From the NCBI GenBank assembly GCA_031763025.1, contig JASSKH010000005.1, forward strand, positions 4,668,092 through 4,732,091: 64,000 nt of DNA. The letters run 5' to 3'. Source of the stretch: Macrocystis pyrifera. Taxonomy: Eukaryota > Sar > Phaeophyceae > Laminariales > Laminariaceae. This document shows, piece by piece, positions 1-10,484 of this stretch. Position numbers and translations under genes: made by a program. Below the pieces are notes generated by a model, which saw only the letters and a program-made list of their open reading frames with translations, ran no database searches and was not told the origin of the DNA. Within the stretch, counting starts at the first letter, position 1. Every line of letters begins with the position of its first letter.

Positions 1-182
1 GGCGTTTTGCATCCCGCTCCGCTTTTCACACCACTTCCCTAGGTTCTGCGAGACTGGAGAACACCGCTTTCAACGTTCTCACTGCCATGGAACGCCGGAC
101 AAACACCTGGCGTCAATAAAACGAGCAAAAACTTGACGTGCTGTGCTCCGTGTATACGACACGACATTATTGTTCTGGACAC
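1..182. other. unassigned sequence before first family A copy
   Basis: No repeat family, RNA gene or reading frame is recognised here. Composition is ordinary and there are no simple repeats. Confidence 0.3.
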
Positions 183-291
183 TATTACGGGGGACCACAG
201 TTAATAGGACCTACGGTACACATAAAAACCTATATATTTACCTATTTTTACTAACAATATTAAGTGCTATTAACTATGGACCCCCGTAGTA
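183..291 (+). mobile_element. family A TA-flanked miniature element
   Basis: Complete copy. The left end TATTACGGGGGACCACAG and the right end CTATGGACCCCCGTAGTA are near-complementary around an A/T-rich core. The left arm has the ACC form and the right arm the GGA form, so this is a hybrid of the two arm subtypes. Its right end CGTAGTA would give a TATTAGTA scar if it excised. Confidence 0.9.
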
Positions 292-428
292 ACAAACGCA
301 GGAAAAACAGCAAGCCATCACAACAGTCTGCTGTAGAACGCTGGCGGACCTGCTCCGGGGTATACCCTGGACGAACGTACAGAAACAACGGAAGTGTTGG
401 GGGAGAGCTTTCGACCATGCGCGTGACC

Positions 429-454
429 GGGGGGGGGGGGGGGGGGGGGGGGGG
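429..454. repeat. G mononucleotide run, 26 bp
   Basis: Uninterrupted guanine run, able to form a G-quadruplex on the plus strand. Confidence 0.95.
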
Positions 455-518
455 TACTCTCAATTGTTGCTTGCCTTGTAGGTCATTTGGCCATTGACCA
501 CGCATCCCTTTCGGGACG
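450..518 (-). repeat. family J dispersed repeat, inverted
   Basis: Its reverse complement contains AAAGGGATGCGTGGTCAATGG followed by a GGCAAGCAACAA block, shared with 4497-4625 and 61658-61745. Function unknown. Confidence 0.6.
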
Positions 519-646
519 GCGGGGTTAGTCTGCGCTATTTTGGTGGGCGTTTTCGTCAGTCGATTGTGATGAGGAGCTGAAAAGGGAAGAAGCAATCTCG
601 CGCGAGTCACTCGGTCCGCGCTGTTCTCTGAAGCCTGCGGGATAGA

Positions 647-663
647 GGGGGGGGGGGGGGGGG
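647..663. repeat. G mononucleotide run, about 17 bp
   Basis: Uninterrupted guanine run. Confidence 0.9.
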
Positions 664-880
664 TAGACTTTTCCGGAAAGTAGAGGGAGGGAGAGATAAG
701 CAAAGAGATCACATCCGCGGCTGGGGCACGAACGTCGTCACTACTGCGAAGCTTAAGCAGGACGGGGGCACACTCAAGAATGCCACCACATATGGTCACG
801 GTGAGCGCAAGCATGCCTGCTTTAATAGGTTTCGTGTAATGTTTCTGCAGCTGTTACTAGTGTAGTATCTATCTACCCTC

Positions 881-903
881 TAGTACTACTACTACTGCTG
901 CTG

Positions 904-979
<76 letters not shown>

Positions 980-1027
980 CACTACTACTACTGCTACTAC
1001 TAACTACTACTACTACTGCTACTACTG

Positions 1028-1059
<32 letters not shown>

Positions 1060-1096
1060 GCTACTACTGCTACTACTGCTACTACTGCTGCTGCTG
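881..1096. repeat. CTA/CTG triplet microsatellite
   Basis: About 215 bp of CTA repeats with scattered CTG and CCA variants. Long frames here on the minus strand are only poly-Ser/poly-Val translations of the repeat. Confidence 0.95.
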
Positions 1097-1937
1097 CACT
1101 ACCACCACCCCTGTCACTAGACAAGCCTTGGCTGGTCCATACCAGGTATGTGGCATCGCCTATGAACGTTACTATTGTGTTCATGCTGCATGTCGTCTAA
1201 AGGGAAAAAATACTGAATACAGCAGTATGGTCCCTCTTGAGACTTCAGACAGAGATACGGACCAGTGAAAAATTGACGGTTACAGCAGCGGCCACCGTGT
1301 TGTCGGAGGACTGTACACTGGGTGGTTTCCGAGATGCAGCGGTATAAATCGTTTGGCACAGGCGCCACAAGGCGCTCTACGCTAGAGGTTGACCCTATTT
1401 TTTTCTGAGGGTCCTATGCCCCCCCCCCCAAGTTATTTGCAAGATGAGGAATTCAACGGGGACAAACGCATGAATACGTCTGATGCCTGGAGTGTATGGA
1501 GCGCGCACTTCCTTAACGCTACAGATATCCACACGATCATCCTTCAATTGGCGCTCGGCAAGGATGCCCGTGGTAGTTTAGAAACTTCTTGTTTTCCCCC
1601 AAACGTGGTGCGATGCCTCTATATCGTTGAACGCCTCCAACGTGATCCTACCCGTACTGGTTTTTGGCGCTGACGCTGCTCCTAGTAGTAGACGGTTGAT
1701 AGACACCAAAGTTACCGACCATTATTTTTGGTCGCTATTGAGGGGTCCCAACGGGGTTATCAGCAGCTCGAGAGCCCCCGCCTCCCCCCCCCCCAACCAA
1801 TCGTAAAAAAAGAAACGCGACATTGACACGGTCTTCTGCGCGTTGAAAAATTCGCGTATATACTCTAGCACTTACAAAAAACAGCCTTTTTCATAGAAAC
1901 CGAGCGGGTCTTTGGTCGATGTTTCGCTACGCGATGT
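1097..1937. other. unassigned low-information region
   Basis: Contains one TACCAGGTA word (1140-1148), C runs near 1421-1429 and 1786-1794, and several frames under 100 codons with no recognisable domain. Confidence 0.4.
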
Positions 1938-2470
1938 CATGCATGGTCGTAGCCGTACGTACGATCATAGACCCTCGCACCCCTACAATGCCGGAGCGGA
2001 ACGCGTCCTGGTTTTCATCGAGAAGGCAGGCAATGCTTTCCCACCAGGCGAGGAGCGCCATGAGGTGTTGGACGAGTCGCATGCAGGGTGAGCTGCATCC
2101 TACACAGAACCGCTTTTTTTGAGGTGGACTTTTGCAACGGATGACGACTTTGAATGAATGAAGTGATTTGTTTTTAGGCGTGGCCACTTCGAGAGACAGC
2201 AATGGGTGTACCATGTATCTGCCTCGTGGGTGCCTCACCATAAGTACAGTACGATATATGATCATCCTCCTCACGCGGAGACAAGGTTCTCCACCCAGCA
2301 CAAAAAATGATCTACGAACTGTAAAATCGACCGCCAGCCGTGGTGACCGCCAAAAAACAAGAAAGGGTCTCCCGGTTGCCTAGCTGACGCAGTGAGAGGC
2401 GTGTTTTACAGCGTTGTCGCCAACCGACGCCAGCCCGACCTCTCTCTGTATATGCGGGGGGAGGGAGTTC
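1938..2470. repeat. family I long dispersed repeat, copy 1
   Basis: About 530 bp matching 17806-18312 in order and orientation (for example GAGTCGCATG, GGTGAGCTGCATCCTAC, CTGCCTCGTGGGTGCCTCAC, TGAGAGGCGTGTTT). A minus-strand frame of 124 codons covers part of it, but the related copy has shifted frames, so coding capacity is unproven. No TIRs or target duplications identified. Confidence 0.75.
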
Positions 2471-2748
2471 AGTCGCTTGTCCGATGGACGACATGCAGAG
2501 AGGCGTCGTGGTATCAGGAGGTTTTTCGTATACGTACGCCAATTCGGTTTGGGCTGTCGTGCTCATACGTTTCTGTACGCAGGGGTCTCGCCATTGTCTG
2601 CTTGTTCGCCTTTTTTTTTAGCAATCGGACACTACAGCAGTGAGAGTGGTAACGCTGAACATATTATCGGGCGGCAAAACATGACAATGCCGTCGTTATG
2701 TGTGCGGTAATTACAGCAACAATACCCCCCCCGCTCCCTGAAATGAAA
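2471..2748. other. unassigned spacer
   Basis: No recognisable element between family I and the next family A copy. Confidence 0.3.
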
Positions 2749-2859
2749 TATTACAGTGGTTCATAGTTAATAGGACCTATGTTATACACAAAAATCTATA
2801 TGTTTATCTATATTTTCTACTAAAATTTGGTCCTATATTTACGATGGTCCCCCGTAATA
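2749..2859 (+). mobile_element. family A element
   Basis: Complete but diverged copy. The left end is TATTACAGTGGTTCATAG and the right end GGTCCCCCGTAATA. The left arm is of the TTAA subtype. Confidence 0.85.
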
Positions 2860-2935
2860 GAAGGAAACCAAGAAGAGATACTACGTACCGTCCATGGAGA
2901 TAGGTTTGGGGGGCTACAAAATACCAAGGGTGTGT

Positions 2936-3345
2936 TCGGTACGGTACTACCGAGGCCTACCGGCGGTAAAATACCGCCGGTATACCTGTACCGAGAGGAT
3001 TCGGTACGTTCGGTCTGGAGTTCTATACCGTACCGACAATTTCGGTACGTTCGGTCTGGAGTTCTATACCCTACCGAACATTTCGGTACGTTCGGCACGA
3101 TGTCCGTACCCTTACCGGCGGTATCGGTATGATACACCGTACCGATACCGAGAAGCTCGGTATGTTCGGTACGATGCCCATACCGGTACCGAGAATTTCG
3201 GTACGTTCGGTACCATGTCCATACCCTTACCGAGAACCTCGGTACGTTCGGTACCATGTCCATATCGTACCGGCGGTATCGGTATGACACAACGTACCGA
3301 TACCGAGCCTATACCCTACCGAGAGTACCGATCCCGGGCTAATCG
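2936..3345. repeat. 41-bp hairpin minisatellite, array 1
   Basis: Degenerate tandem units of about 41 bp. Each has a core such as CCGAGAATTTCGG or CCGAGAAGCTCGG (short perfect inverted repeats) followed by TACGTTCGG and an 18-bp spacer. Because 41 is not a multiple of three, the reading frame rotates through successive units. This yields long frames rich in Tyr, Arg and Thr on both strands (up to 200 codons), best treated as repeat artefacts. Confidence 0.85.
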
Positions 3346-3819
3346 GGAAGTTAGGCTCGGGACAACCCGGTGCCGGTACAGTACCGCCACACACATAGCA
3401 CGCAGCAGCACAGCAGCACAGCAGCGTACCCTGCCTCATCGGTACAGCGGCCCTCATGAGCACCACAACACCCCCCCCCAGCAACAACGACAATGATGAC
3501 CCCGCCGCTGGCGACCAAAGCTCATCATCGCCAGCGCCGGCGCCAGCTCCTCCGGAGGCAGACGTTGTCGAGGCAGAGGTCGTGGACGGCGGAGGAGGCA
3601 ACAGCAGTGTGCCAGTGAGAGGGCCTGCTCCTATCTACCAAAAGGGTAGCGACACAGAGTACGTAGTGCCGGTGTGGTAAGGCGCCCATCGAACTCTGGA
3701 AATGAATGTGATGACAAAACAAAAAAAAAAAAAAAACTGTCGCAGACACACACATTCTTGATGGGCAATACCATGGTACTGCTGTGGAGCGACGCTCGGT
3801 TTGACAAATACCGCTGGTA
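3346..3819. other. spacer between the two minisatellite arrays
   Basis: Contains GCAGCA-type triplets, a C run, a GCC-rich stretch translating to Pro/Ala-rich peptide (3456-3680) and an A run at 3721-3736. No recognisable gene. Confidence 0.4.
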
Positions 3820-4164
3820 TCTGCGGTACGGTACCGGTATGGAGGTCTATACCGTACCGAGAATTTCGGTACGTTCGGTATGGAGTTCTAAATCGTACCG
3901 AGAATTTCGGTACGTTCGGTCTGGAGTTCTATACCCTACCGAAAACTTCGGTACGTTCGGCACGATGTCCGTACCCTTACCGGCGGTATCGGTATGATAC
4001 ACCGTACCGATACCGAGAAGCTCGGTATGTTCGGTACGATGCCCATACCGGTACCGAGAATTTCGGTACGTTCGGTACCATGTCCATACCCTTACCGAGA
4101 ATTTCGGTACGTTCGGTACCATGTCCATACCGGTACCGAGCGTACCCGTACCGTACCGAACACA
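3820..4164. repeat. 41-bp hairpin minisatellite, array 2
   Basis: Same units and nearly the same unit order as array 1, including the GCGGTATCGGTATGATACAC block. This suggests a segmental duplication of an existing array rather than independent expansion. Confidence 0.85.
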
Positions 4165-4496
4165 CCCTTGCAAAATACAGAAGTAATAGAGCGGGTGTAA
4201 ATGCGGGAAAAGCTAGCGTCACTAAAACAGACTATAAATAAAAGGGGAAGAACATTTTGAGGTGTACGGGGAGTTGAGAGGAGAGATTGGAATGAAACCG
4301 TATTAGCACGGCCCAATGGACTACGCGAAAACTTCTGAAACTGCAACTTCGTGTGAGAGAGATAGATGGTGGTCACGAAAGGCGAAGTAGGAAGAACATA
4401 AGATACGTACGCAAGACGGTTTCATGGGAAAATATTGGAAACCACACACGGAGCGCCCACATGTTGGAAGTGTCTCCATTAGCAGTAGGATCAGTG
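4165..4496. other. unassigned spacer
   Basis: No repeat family or coding signal recognised. Short frames only. Confidence 0.3.
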
Positions 4497-4625
4497 CTCC
4501 ATCTCGAAAGGGATGCTCCATCTCGAAAGGGATGCATGGTCAATGGTCAAATGGTTAAGGCGAGCAAAATGAGTGACACCCCCGCCTCTCCTCTTAAAAG
4601 TGACATTCTTGCTCGTACGAGGGTG
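4497..4625 (+). repeat. family J dispersed repeat
   Basis: Contains a short tandem of CTCCATCTCGAAAGGGATG, then GGTCAATGGTCAAATGGTTA. Shared with 450-518 (inverted) and 61658-61745. Confidence 0.65.
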
Positions 4626-4663
4626 GGAGATGACTCCGTAGTATGCATGGCATTCTTAATCTT

Positions 4664-4775
4664 GCATTATTTGCCATCCGACAAAGCGCAGCATGGAATT
4701 GAGCTTTGATCACCCAATTTCACAAACATTTCCCGAAAGACGAAAAACCGAAGGAAAAAAGTAACAAAAATCAAA
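4664..4775 (+). repeat. family H repeat, left part
   Basis: Begins TTTGCCATCCGACAAAGC and runs through GATCACCC and AACATTTCCCGAAAGACG. It continues at 5667 after the family G insertion. Confidence 0.75.
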
Positions 4776-5666
4776 GGGTTTTTGCCAAAATCAGGTATAC
4801 CTGGCCACTTTTGTGCCAAAAACAGTTACATGCTGAAATCAAGTACAAAACACACACCAGGAGCCCTGCTATTGGCCAAGCTGACATTGTAAATGATTTT
4901 GGCACGAAAAGGCCAAGGTACACCTGATTTTTTCTACTCTGTTTCAACTGATTTTGGCCAACTTTGAACCAATCAGAGAGGCCATACGTACACTGCTGTG
5001 TTTTCTCTCCGTATGCGTCTGCCCTCCCTCGGTTGAAATTCTTCTGTATTGACGTATAAACTCTGTACTCGTACGTCGTACGTAAAAGTACGTATATACA
5101 TGCATACATGCGTACGCTGGTTTCGCTTTTTCTCCTTTGGGGTGTGCGATGTGCTTCAGTTATTAGTATTAATAGTTGTGTGTACTCTGTTGTTTTCTAT
5201 GTTCACAGCAGTTCACAGCAGTTTTTACAGCACTACGTATGGACACTCGGCGTTTCGTCTGCACCACCCCGCGTCGAGGTGGTCTCAGGTTTGGTACGGC
5301 AAGATAATTTCGTGCCGAGCAGGCGGTTCCGCGAGGACGGTCTGGAAGCTTTAAAGCTGTCAACGGGGGGGGGGGCGCCAGAGTAAATACTCTTGGCGCT
5401 CCCGCCGTGGCGAAACAAACGAAGCATATTAATAGTGACTCTTTGCAGGCCCAAGTGGAGCCCGTGGTACCTACACCCTGAAGAAGACAAAACAATTCAG
5501 ATTTTGGAGGCCATGTGGCACGCTCAATGCTTCAGGCGCATACTTTTTTTAACGGATTGTCATGGACATCACACCGCTCTTGGCGCTCGTTTTTTATTAC
5601 TTGGTTTTAGGATGTGCCTGATTTTGGCTCAAACGGATCAGGTATACCTGATTTTGGCATTTGCCC
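4776..5666 (+). mobile_element. family G TIR element, copy 1 (891 bp)
   Basis: Non-autonomous DNA transposon. The left end is GGGTTTTTGCCAAAATCAGG and the right end, reverse-complemented, is GGGCAAATGCCAAAATCAGG. The imperfect TIR continues through TATACCTG. Several internal CCAAAATCAG motifs lie near the ends. A second copy lies inverted at 28599-29456. It interrupts family H: the intact H sequence near 5895-5925 has an A-rich site where this copy is flanked by AAAATCAAA and (offset by one base) AAAATAAAA, compatible with a 9-bp duplication carrying one mutation. The interior has frames up to about 100 codons but none resembles a transposase. Confidence 0.85.
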
Positions 5667-6035
5667 TAAAATAAAAGCTATTGACCCACAGTAGTAGACT
5701 ATTGGAATACAACAGGCTATTGGGCTACTGTAGCTTCAACGTTGATCACCCATAAACATTCCCCGCAAGACAAAAAACCAAAGGAATAATAGCAAATTAA
5801 AACATATTTTAACCCACAGTGGACTATTGGACTACAATAACTTCAACGTTGATCACGCATAAACATTTCCCGAAGGCCGAAAACACAAAGGAAACCAGTA
5901 ACAAAAAATAAAAGCTAATGACTCACAGCAGGCCATTGGACTACAACAGGCTATTGGACTGCAGCAGCTTCAACATTAGTCACGCATAAGTCTGCCCCGA
6001 AAGCAGAAAACCAAGGGAAAAAAAAAAAAAAACAC
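5667..6035 (+). repeat. family H repeats, tandem units
   Basis: Three to four degenerate units, each with a GGACTACAACAGGCTATTGG-like block, CTTCAACGTTGATCAC and AACATTYCCCGAA. The first unit is the right part of the H copy broken by family G. Confidence 0.75.
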
Positions 6036-6360
6036 AAAAAAAAGGAAACCTGCTGTACTAGTATACACAAAGTCTACAAACAAGTGTAAATACAACTTTA
6101 TTCTAGAGCATAACGTACCTATTTTCACTTCCTGCTTGACCTCTATACATATCTGCAGCGCTCCCTAGCTGAGGCCGCCCTTGCTCCCTCCTTGCCTTCT
6201 CAGCACGCTCTCCTCCACCCTCTACTCCTAAAACATCTCCTCGTTGATTCTGCCCTCTCCGACACAGGAGGCCTATACCACTAATACGACAGGGGGTCTA
6301 CCAGTGTACCACCTTTTTTGGGGGGGGGCGCAAAATGTCATTGGGACTGACCGGGTTCCC
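6036..6360. other. unassigned spacer
   Basis: Pyrimidine-rich stretch (6170-6260) and a G run at 6321-6328. No feature recognised. Confidence 0.3.
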
Positions 6361-6452
6361 TTAACCATTTTAGAACCGCATTTCCGTTTCGGGGACAAAC
6401 CAGTCAAATTTTAAGTAGATTGTCCTCAAGACTGTGGTACTAAAATGGTTTA
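6361..6452 (+). mobile_element. family B palindromic miniature element
   Basis: Near-palindrome with left arm TTTTAGAACCGCATTTCCG and GGGGACAAACC, and right arm ending ACTAAAATGG. Diverged copy of the family best seen at 27355-27443. Confidence 0.7.
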
Positions 6453-6463
6453 ATAAACCTTCT

Positions 6464-6567
6464 TATCACGGGGGACCATAGTAAATAGGACCTACGGTAC
6501 GCACAAAAACCTATATATTTCCCTATTTTTACTAACAATATTTGGTCCTGTTTACTATGCCCCCCCG
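6464..6567 (+). mobile_element. family A element, first of a fused pair
   Basis: The left end TATCACGGGGGACCATAG is present. The right arm stops at GTTTACTATGCCCCCCCGG, where it fuses with the next copy, so the terminal CGTAATA is lost. Confidence 0.8.
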
Positions 6568-6665
6568 GACCAAAGTAAATAGGACCTACGGTACGCACAA
6601 AAACCTGTGTATTTCCCTATTTTTACCAACAATATTTGGTCCTATTTACTAAGGCCCCCCGTAAT
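6562..6665 (+). mobile_element. family A element, second of a fused pair
   Basis: Head-to-tail with the preceding copy and nearly identical to it internally (GTACGCACAAAAACCTGTG...TTCCCTATTTTTACC). The left terminal bases are missing and the right end is CCCCCCGTAAT. This suggests tandem duplication rather than two insertions. Confidence 0.8.
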
Positions 6666-6745
6666 GGGACTTCAGGGTCGGAAAATTGACGATAGAAAGC
6701 GACGATTTTACAGCCACGGTCGCGTGCAGGAACGGCGGGGGAGAG

Positions 6746-6746
<1 letters not shown>

Positions 6747-6776
<30 letters not shown>
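6747..6776. repeat. G mononucleotide run, 30 bp
   Basis: Uninterrupted guanine run. Frames crossing it on either strand are artefacts. Confidence 0.95.
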
Positions 6777-6777
<1 letters not shown>

Positions 6778-7030
6778 GATACAGATTGGTGTCTTATTTA
6801 CAATGGTTGGAACAACGAGTCGCACGACACACGAGTGTGACATGTTCCTTTCTACCCGCGTACCCCGCACCCCGTACCCCGTACGTACTGCTGGGGGCGC
6901 TGACGCTGCTTGCATAGATGGACGGTTGGTAATCATGACCAAAGTTGTCATGTTTTTTTTTTTTTTTTTTTTCACGCTACCATCCCGGGGGGGTCACCGA
7001 GGGGCAATCCTCTTTGGGGACCTCCTTTGC

Positions 7031-7158
7031 CCCTTCTAGGGCAAGCCGCAACCAGTCCCGTTTTGGGGGACAAACCGGTCAAAAAAACAATTCTTGTTCG
7101 AAGTAGTTTGTCCCCCCCTCCCCCCCGATTCGGGACCGACTGCTGCGGCTTGTAGGGG
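7031..7158 (+). mobile_element. family B element
   Basis: Left arm CCCTTCTAGGGCAAGCCGCA with GTTTTGGGGGACAAACCGG. Right arm GTAGTTTGTCC with GCGGCTTGTAGGGG. Expanded C/G runs in the right arm. Confidence 0.75.
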
Positions 7159-8149
7159 CAGCGTGAGAAGGGTACGATCGTGTTGCACTCGTGTGCCGTA
7201 CGACTCCTCCTTGCGGCGTCAACAGAACGCCAACCATTCAACCAACCATCTCCTCAATGACGCAGTTGGCGCTGCTGCAATTAACTATCACGATGGCCCC
7301 CGACATATATATATAGACTCCAAACGGGGGGCGGAAAAGACTTCCGAGCAGTGTATGTATGAAAATACAGGTGTAGCATCGATGGAAAGACTATAATCGG
7401 CCGCATCAGCCGCGTATGCTTGAAACAGACAACATTTTTCGATTCACTCACGCGCAGAGCTCTTGAAGTATACAGCGCACCCAAGCGAGTGGTTTGGGCT
7501 TATTCCGGGGCTATACGTGCCATGGGCCTCCGTGATGGTCACTTTTTACCGTCTTTTCTTCCGTTCTAAAGTTCGAAGAGGGGCTATAACCCAGGAATTG
7601 TTGGAATGCTGCGGAAGCACTTTGTCGTCGCTTTAATTCGTACCAGGTACAGGTTTTGGGATCGATGAGGCCTCTCTCTCTGCTGCGATCAGCCGGAGAC
7701 TCTCACCTAGTGCTACTACCCCCCCCCCCCCCCCCCCCGCGCCTTGACTCGATGGCGATCAAAACGGCACGTCATCTCGGACTGCAACGAGACAAACCAA
7801 CCAAAAACCGATTAGTCAGCTGTCGACGTATCTCGTGTACAGCGACGGGCGGACGGGATGATCTGTTTTTCCTCGTAACCGTGGCCTACTTTCTCGTGCG
7901 GCGGTAGGCCGCCAAGGATGCAAGCGTCATTTGACTTTCCCCTCTCGTGTACTTTCCAGCAGGCTTTCTCCCCCTCCGGGGTTGCTTTTCGTGGATCCCC
8001 GGTTTCGGGTCGAGATTACCGCAGCAACACGTCGTCCGTCGCTTTAATTCGTCTATAGTTTGGGGTTAACGAGAACTCTCTGTTACGGCATGAGTTGGCA
8101 CCCATTCTTGTTGTCTCTTTGCGTTTCCTACGTAATCAAAATAGTGTCA
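7159..8149. other. unassigned region
   Basis: Contains a 20-bp C run (7719-7738), one TACCAGGTA (7641-7649) and a short direct repeat CGTCGCTTTAATTCGT at about 7627 and 8036. No gene recognised. Confidence 0.35.
7719..7738. repeat. C mononucleotide run, 20 bp
   Basis: Uninterrupted cytosine run. Confidence 0.95.
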
Positions 8150-8457
8150 TAACCTCGTTGCCGCGGATTCAGCAGCGATGTCCATATTGTGCCAAGGCTT
8201 CTATGCACCTTGGCCTCTATTAAAAGTGGAATCGGATTCGGCTGCGGTTGTCTCGTGGAAACGCTGTGTATGACCGTGCATACCCGCCCGGACTGTGGCA
8301 GGACGCCCGCCTCTATGAACGCCATTTCGCGAAGACGCTTCATCTCCGCCGCGTCCGCGGACGCTTCTATACCCCAGCGTATCTGCGTGCGACGGTTACA
8401 GGCTTCCACTCCACGCACTCCATTGGAGCGTCCAGAGACGAACCGTCCGTGTTGTGA
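8150..8457 (+). pseudogene. possible decayed coding fragment, unassigned
   Basis: In one frame this reads ...RCPYCAK..., then a stop near 8222, then about 75 sense codons containing YPPGLWQDARLYERHFAKTL, ending at a TGA at 8455-8457. The stretch is free of the microsatellite and GTAC-rich texture of its surroundings. The opposite strand also has a 96-codon frame, so strand is uncertain. I do not recognise a family. It could be a remnant of a transposon or host gene, or simply chance. Confidence 0.2.
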
Positions 8458-8908
8458 CTCGCCGCCCCTCTCGCCCGAAACGGACGCATCGTGCGCGGCT
8501 TATTCTCTATGCCAGTCTGCCGATATAGTAGTGGTGTTTCACTGCACCATTCGTGATATACCTAATAGTAAGGTTTGGGGATATTGATCGGGTTGAACTT
8601 ATTATTTGTCCCTTTTTCTTTTTGCAAAAATCACTTTTGTCGGGTGTGGTACATAGCTCCCGTACTATAATCAAGTGAGGACCCTGAAGAAACAATCACC
8701 GCTCTGGTCGGAAATGTCAGGACCGCTTGCTCTTCATATGATTGTATCGACGTCCCTTGCTCTTCATACTATCGAATAAACGCTTTTTATATTTTCGACC
8801 AGATTGGTAAGTGCTACCCCCTGGAAGGCAGTCCTTGCTTGTATAAAACCGCAGTGCGCGTCAAGAGTCCATGTAAGTGACAAAAAAAATTCTCCATCCT
8901 TTTCACTA
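8458..8908. other. unassigned spacer
   Basis: Direct repeat CTTGCTCTTCATA at about 8727 and 8756. Nothing else recognised. Confidence 0.3.
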
Positions 8909-8966
8909 GAAGAAGAAGAAGAAGAAGAAGAATGAGGAGGAGGAGAAGAAGAAAAAGAAAAAGAAA
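8909..8966. repeat. AAG/AGG purine microsatellite
   Basis: Purine-only GAA and GAG triplets, immediately upstream of a 70-bp tandem repeat. Confidence 0.85.
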
Positions 8967-8967
8967 A

Positions 8968-9172
8968 CGTCAAACGAGGGTTAAGCTACCTATATATACC
9001 ACTCGCTCCGGACAGAAACGAAAATACGAAAAAAAAACCGTCAAACGAGGGTTAAGCTATCTATATGTACCACTCGCTCCGGACAGAAACAAAAATACGA
9101 AAAAAAAAAAAACGTCAAACGAGGGTTTACCTATCTATACCACTCGCTCCGGACAGAATATAATAAAAATAC
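8968..9172 (+). repeat. about 70-bp tandem repeat, three units
   Basis: Three head-to-tail units beginning CGTCAAACGAGGGTT and containing CCACTCGCTCCGGACAGAA followed by an A-rich tail. A partial fourth unit starts near 9198. A frame runs through them but the translation is Lys/Arg-rich and not recognisable. Confidence 0.9.
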
Positions 9173-9256
9173 TCTTTTTTAGACTCTGAAGTCAATATCA
9201 AACGTGGATTATATTCTGAGCCAGAGCGGTGCGCTTTCTTTCCTTTTTCTTTTTCA

Positions 9257-9313
9257 CCCTTCTAGGGCAAAAATTGCAGTCCGGTTTCTTTGGGCAAACC
9301 GCTCAAATTCTAT
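9257..9313 (+). mobile_element. family B element, left half only
   Basis: CCCTTCTAGGGCAAAAATTG and GGGCAAACCGCTCAAATTCT are present. The right half is absent and the copy ends where a truncated family A copy begins. Confidence 0.65.
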
Positions 9314-9357
9314 TAATAATACGAGGGGGGGCCATAGTGATAGGGCCAAATATTAGT
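9314..9357 (+). mobile_element. family A element, left-end fragment
   Basis: Preceded by TATTAATA. Reads ATACGAGGGGGGGCCATAG and stops at CCAAATATTAGTA. Truncated copy inside the broken family B copy. Confidence 0.65.
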
Positions 9358-9363
9358 ATTAGG

Positions 9364-9455
9364 CTTGCCATCCGACAATGTGCAGCATGAGCTTCACCGC
9401 TGATCAATCAGAACATTCCTGAAAGAAGAAATTCCTGGGTATAAAGGAAACCTAT
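9364..9455 (+). repeat. family H repeat
   Basis: TTGCCATCCGACAATGTGCA, GCATGAGCTTCACCGCTGATC, AACATTCCTGAAAGAAG. Confidence 0.65.
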
Positions 9456-9622
9456 GTGCACAAGGTCTATCTACCTTCTGTGTCTACTTCCTCCTATGAA
9501 TTTATCTACACGATACTTTGTTTCTCGTCGTTTTGCTCCCTCCTACATCCTACTTTGTGCTCGTTACTTTCTATTCTTACATCCTGTGCCGCATCCAAGC
9601 TCCATCCCCACGCCATCGGCGT

Positions 9623-9711
9623 GGGTCCGTTGTAGGACCAAATACTGTTAGCAAAAATGGGGGAACATATTGATGTTTGTGTGCACCGTAGGTCCTGTTT
9701 ACTATGGTCCA
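9623..9711 (+). mobile_element. family A element, eroded
   Basis: The core ACCAAATACTGTTAGCAAAA and the right arm GTAGGTCCTGTTTACTATGG are recognisable. The ends are lost. Confidence 0.65.
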
Positions 9712-9720
9712 ATTTACTAA

Positions 9721-9834
9721 AATTACGGGGGATCATAGTAAATAGGACCAAAATATTGTAAGAAAAAATAGGTAAATATATATATAGGTTTTTTGTGCGT
9801 ACCGTAGGTCCTATTTACTACGGTCCTTCGTAAT
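9721..9834 (+). mobile_element. family A element
   Basis: Complete, ATTACGGGGGATCATAG to GGTCCTTCGTAAT. Adjacent to the eroded copy. Confidence 0.85.
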
Positions 9835-9995
9835 GCGCTGCAGTTCTAAAGTAAAGGGTTAACCTGGCGCTTTTCGTGCGTTACGTTGACTTTATCTACC
9901 GATGTACCGCTGTCTGGGCGGCAACATAAGGAACCTTTAGACTTTATTGTTATGGCCAAGCGGTTCTTGCATTTACGTCGAGAGCGGTACATTAG

Positions 9996-10112
9996 TATTA
10001 CGGGGGACCATAGTAAATGGGACCTAATTTTGTCAGTAAAAATAGGGAAACATACAGTTTTTGGGTGTACCGTAGGTGCTATTTACTATGGCCATAATGG
10101 TCCTCCGTAATA
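9996..10112 (+). mobile_element. family A element
   Basis: Complete, TATTACGGGGGACCATAG to TCCTCCGTAATA. A short duplication in the right arm gives GGCCATAATGG. Confidence 0.85.
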
Positions 10113-10484
10113 GGCGACAACAACAGTTCGTTAAGAATCTCCTATCCCGGCTTAGGCTCGCGGCCACTGTGGTGTCAACGTTGAGCGCAGGCTCTTGAAG
10201 GCTGATGCTTGAGATTTGTCAACGTTGAGCTCAGGCTCTCAAAAACAGGCTAGTATATAAGATTTGGCAGTGGCGTTCCTCTCAAAGGACTACTACTACT
10301 GCTTATGTAGCGGAAATTTCTTACATACTGGTGCAACTATATCTCAGCCTGAAGTATAACGTTCTTGGCTCCCGAATTAACACATAATGTGTCATGATGT
10401 TGCATACTGCTGCTGTGCTGTTTTCCTCGAACAGGAGGTTGATGCGATAAACATGACATGTGTTCATGATGCTCACCATATCCG

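Larger units (their letters stand above)
292..878. other. G-tract-rich unassigned region
   Basis: Holds two long G runs and an inverted family J fragment. Open frames on both strands are driven by the G runs (poly-Gly or poly-Pro) and are not credible genes. Confidence 0.5.

Noticed and set aside
2820..4241. Tyr/Arg-rich frames of 100-200 codons over the 41-bp arrays
   Set aside because: Open in several frames on both strands because stop codons are rare in the unit. The frame rotates every unit.
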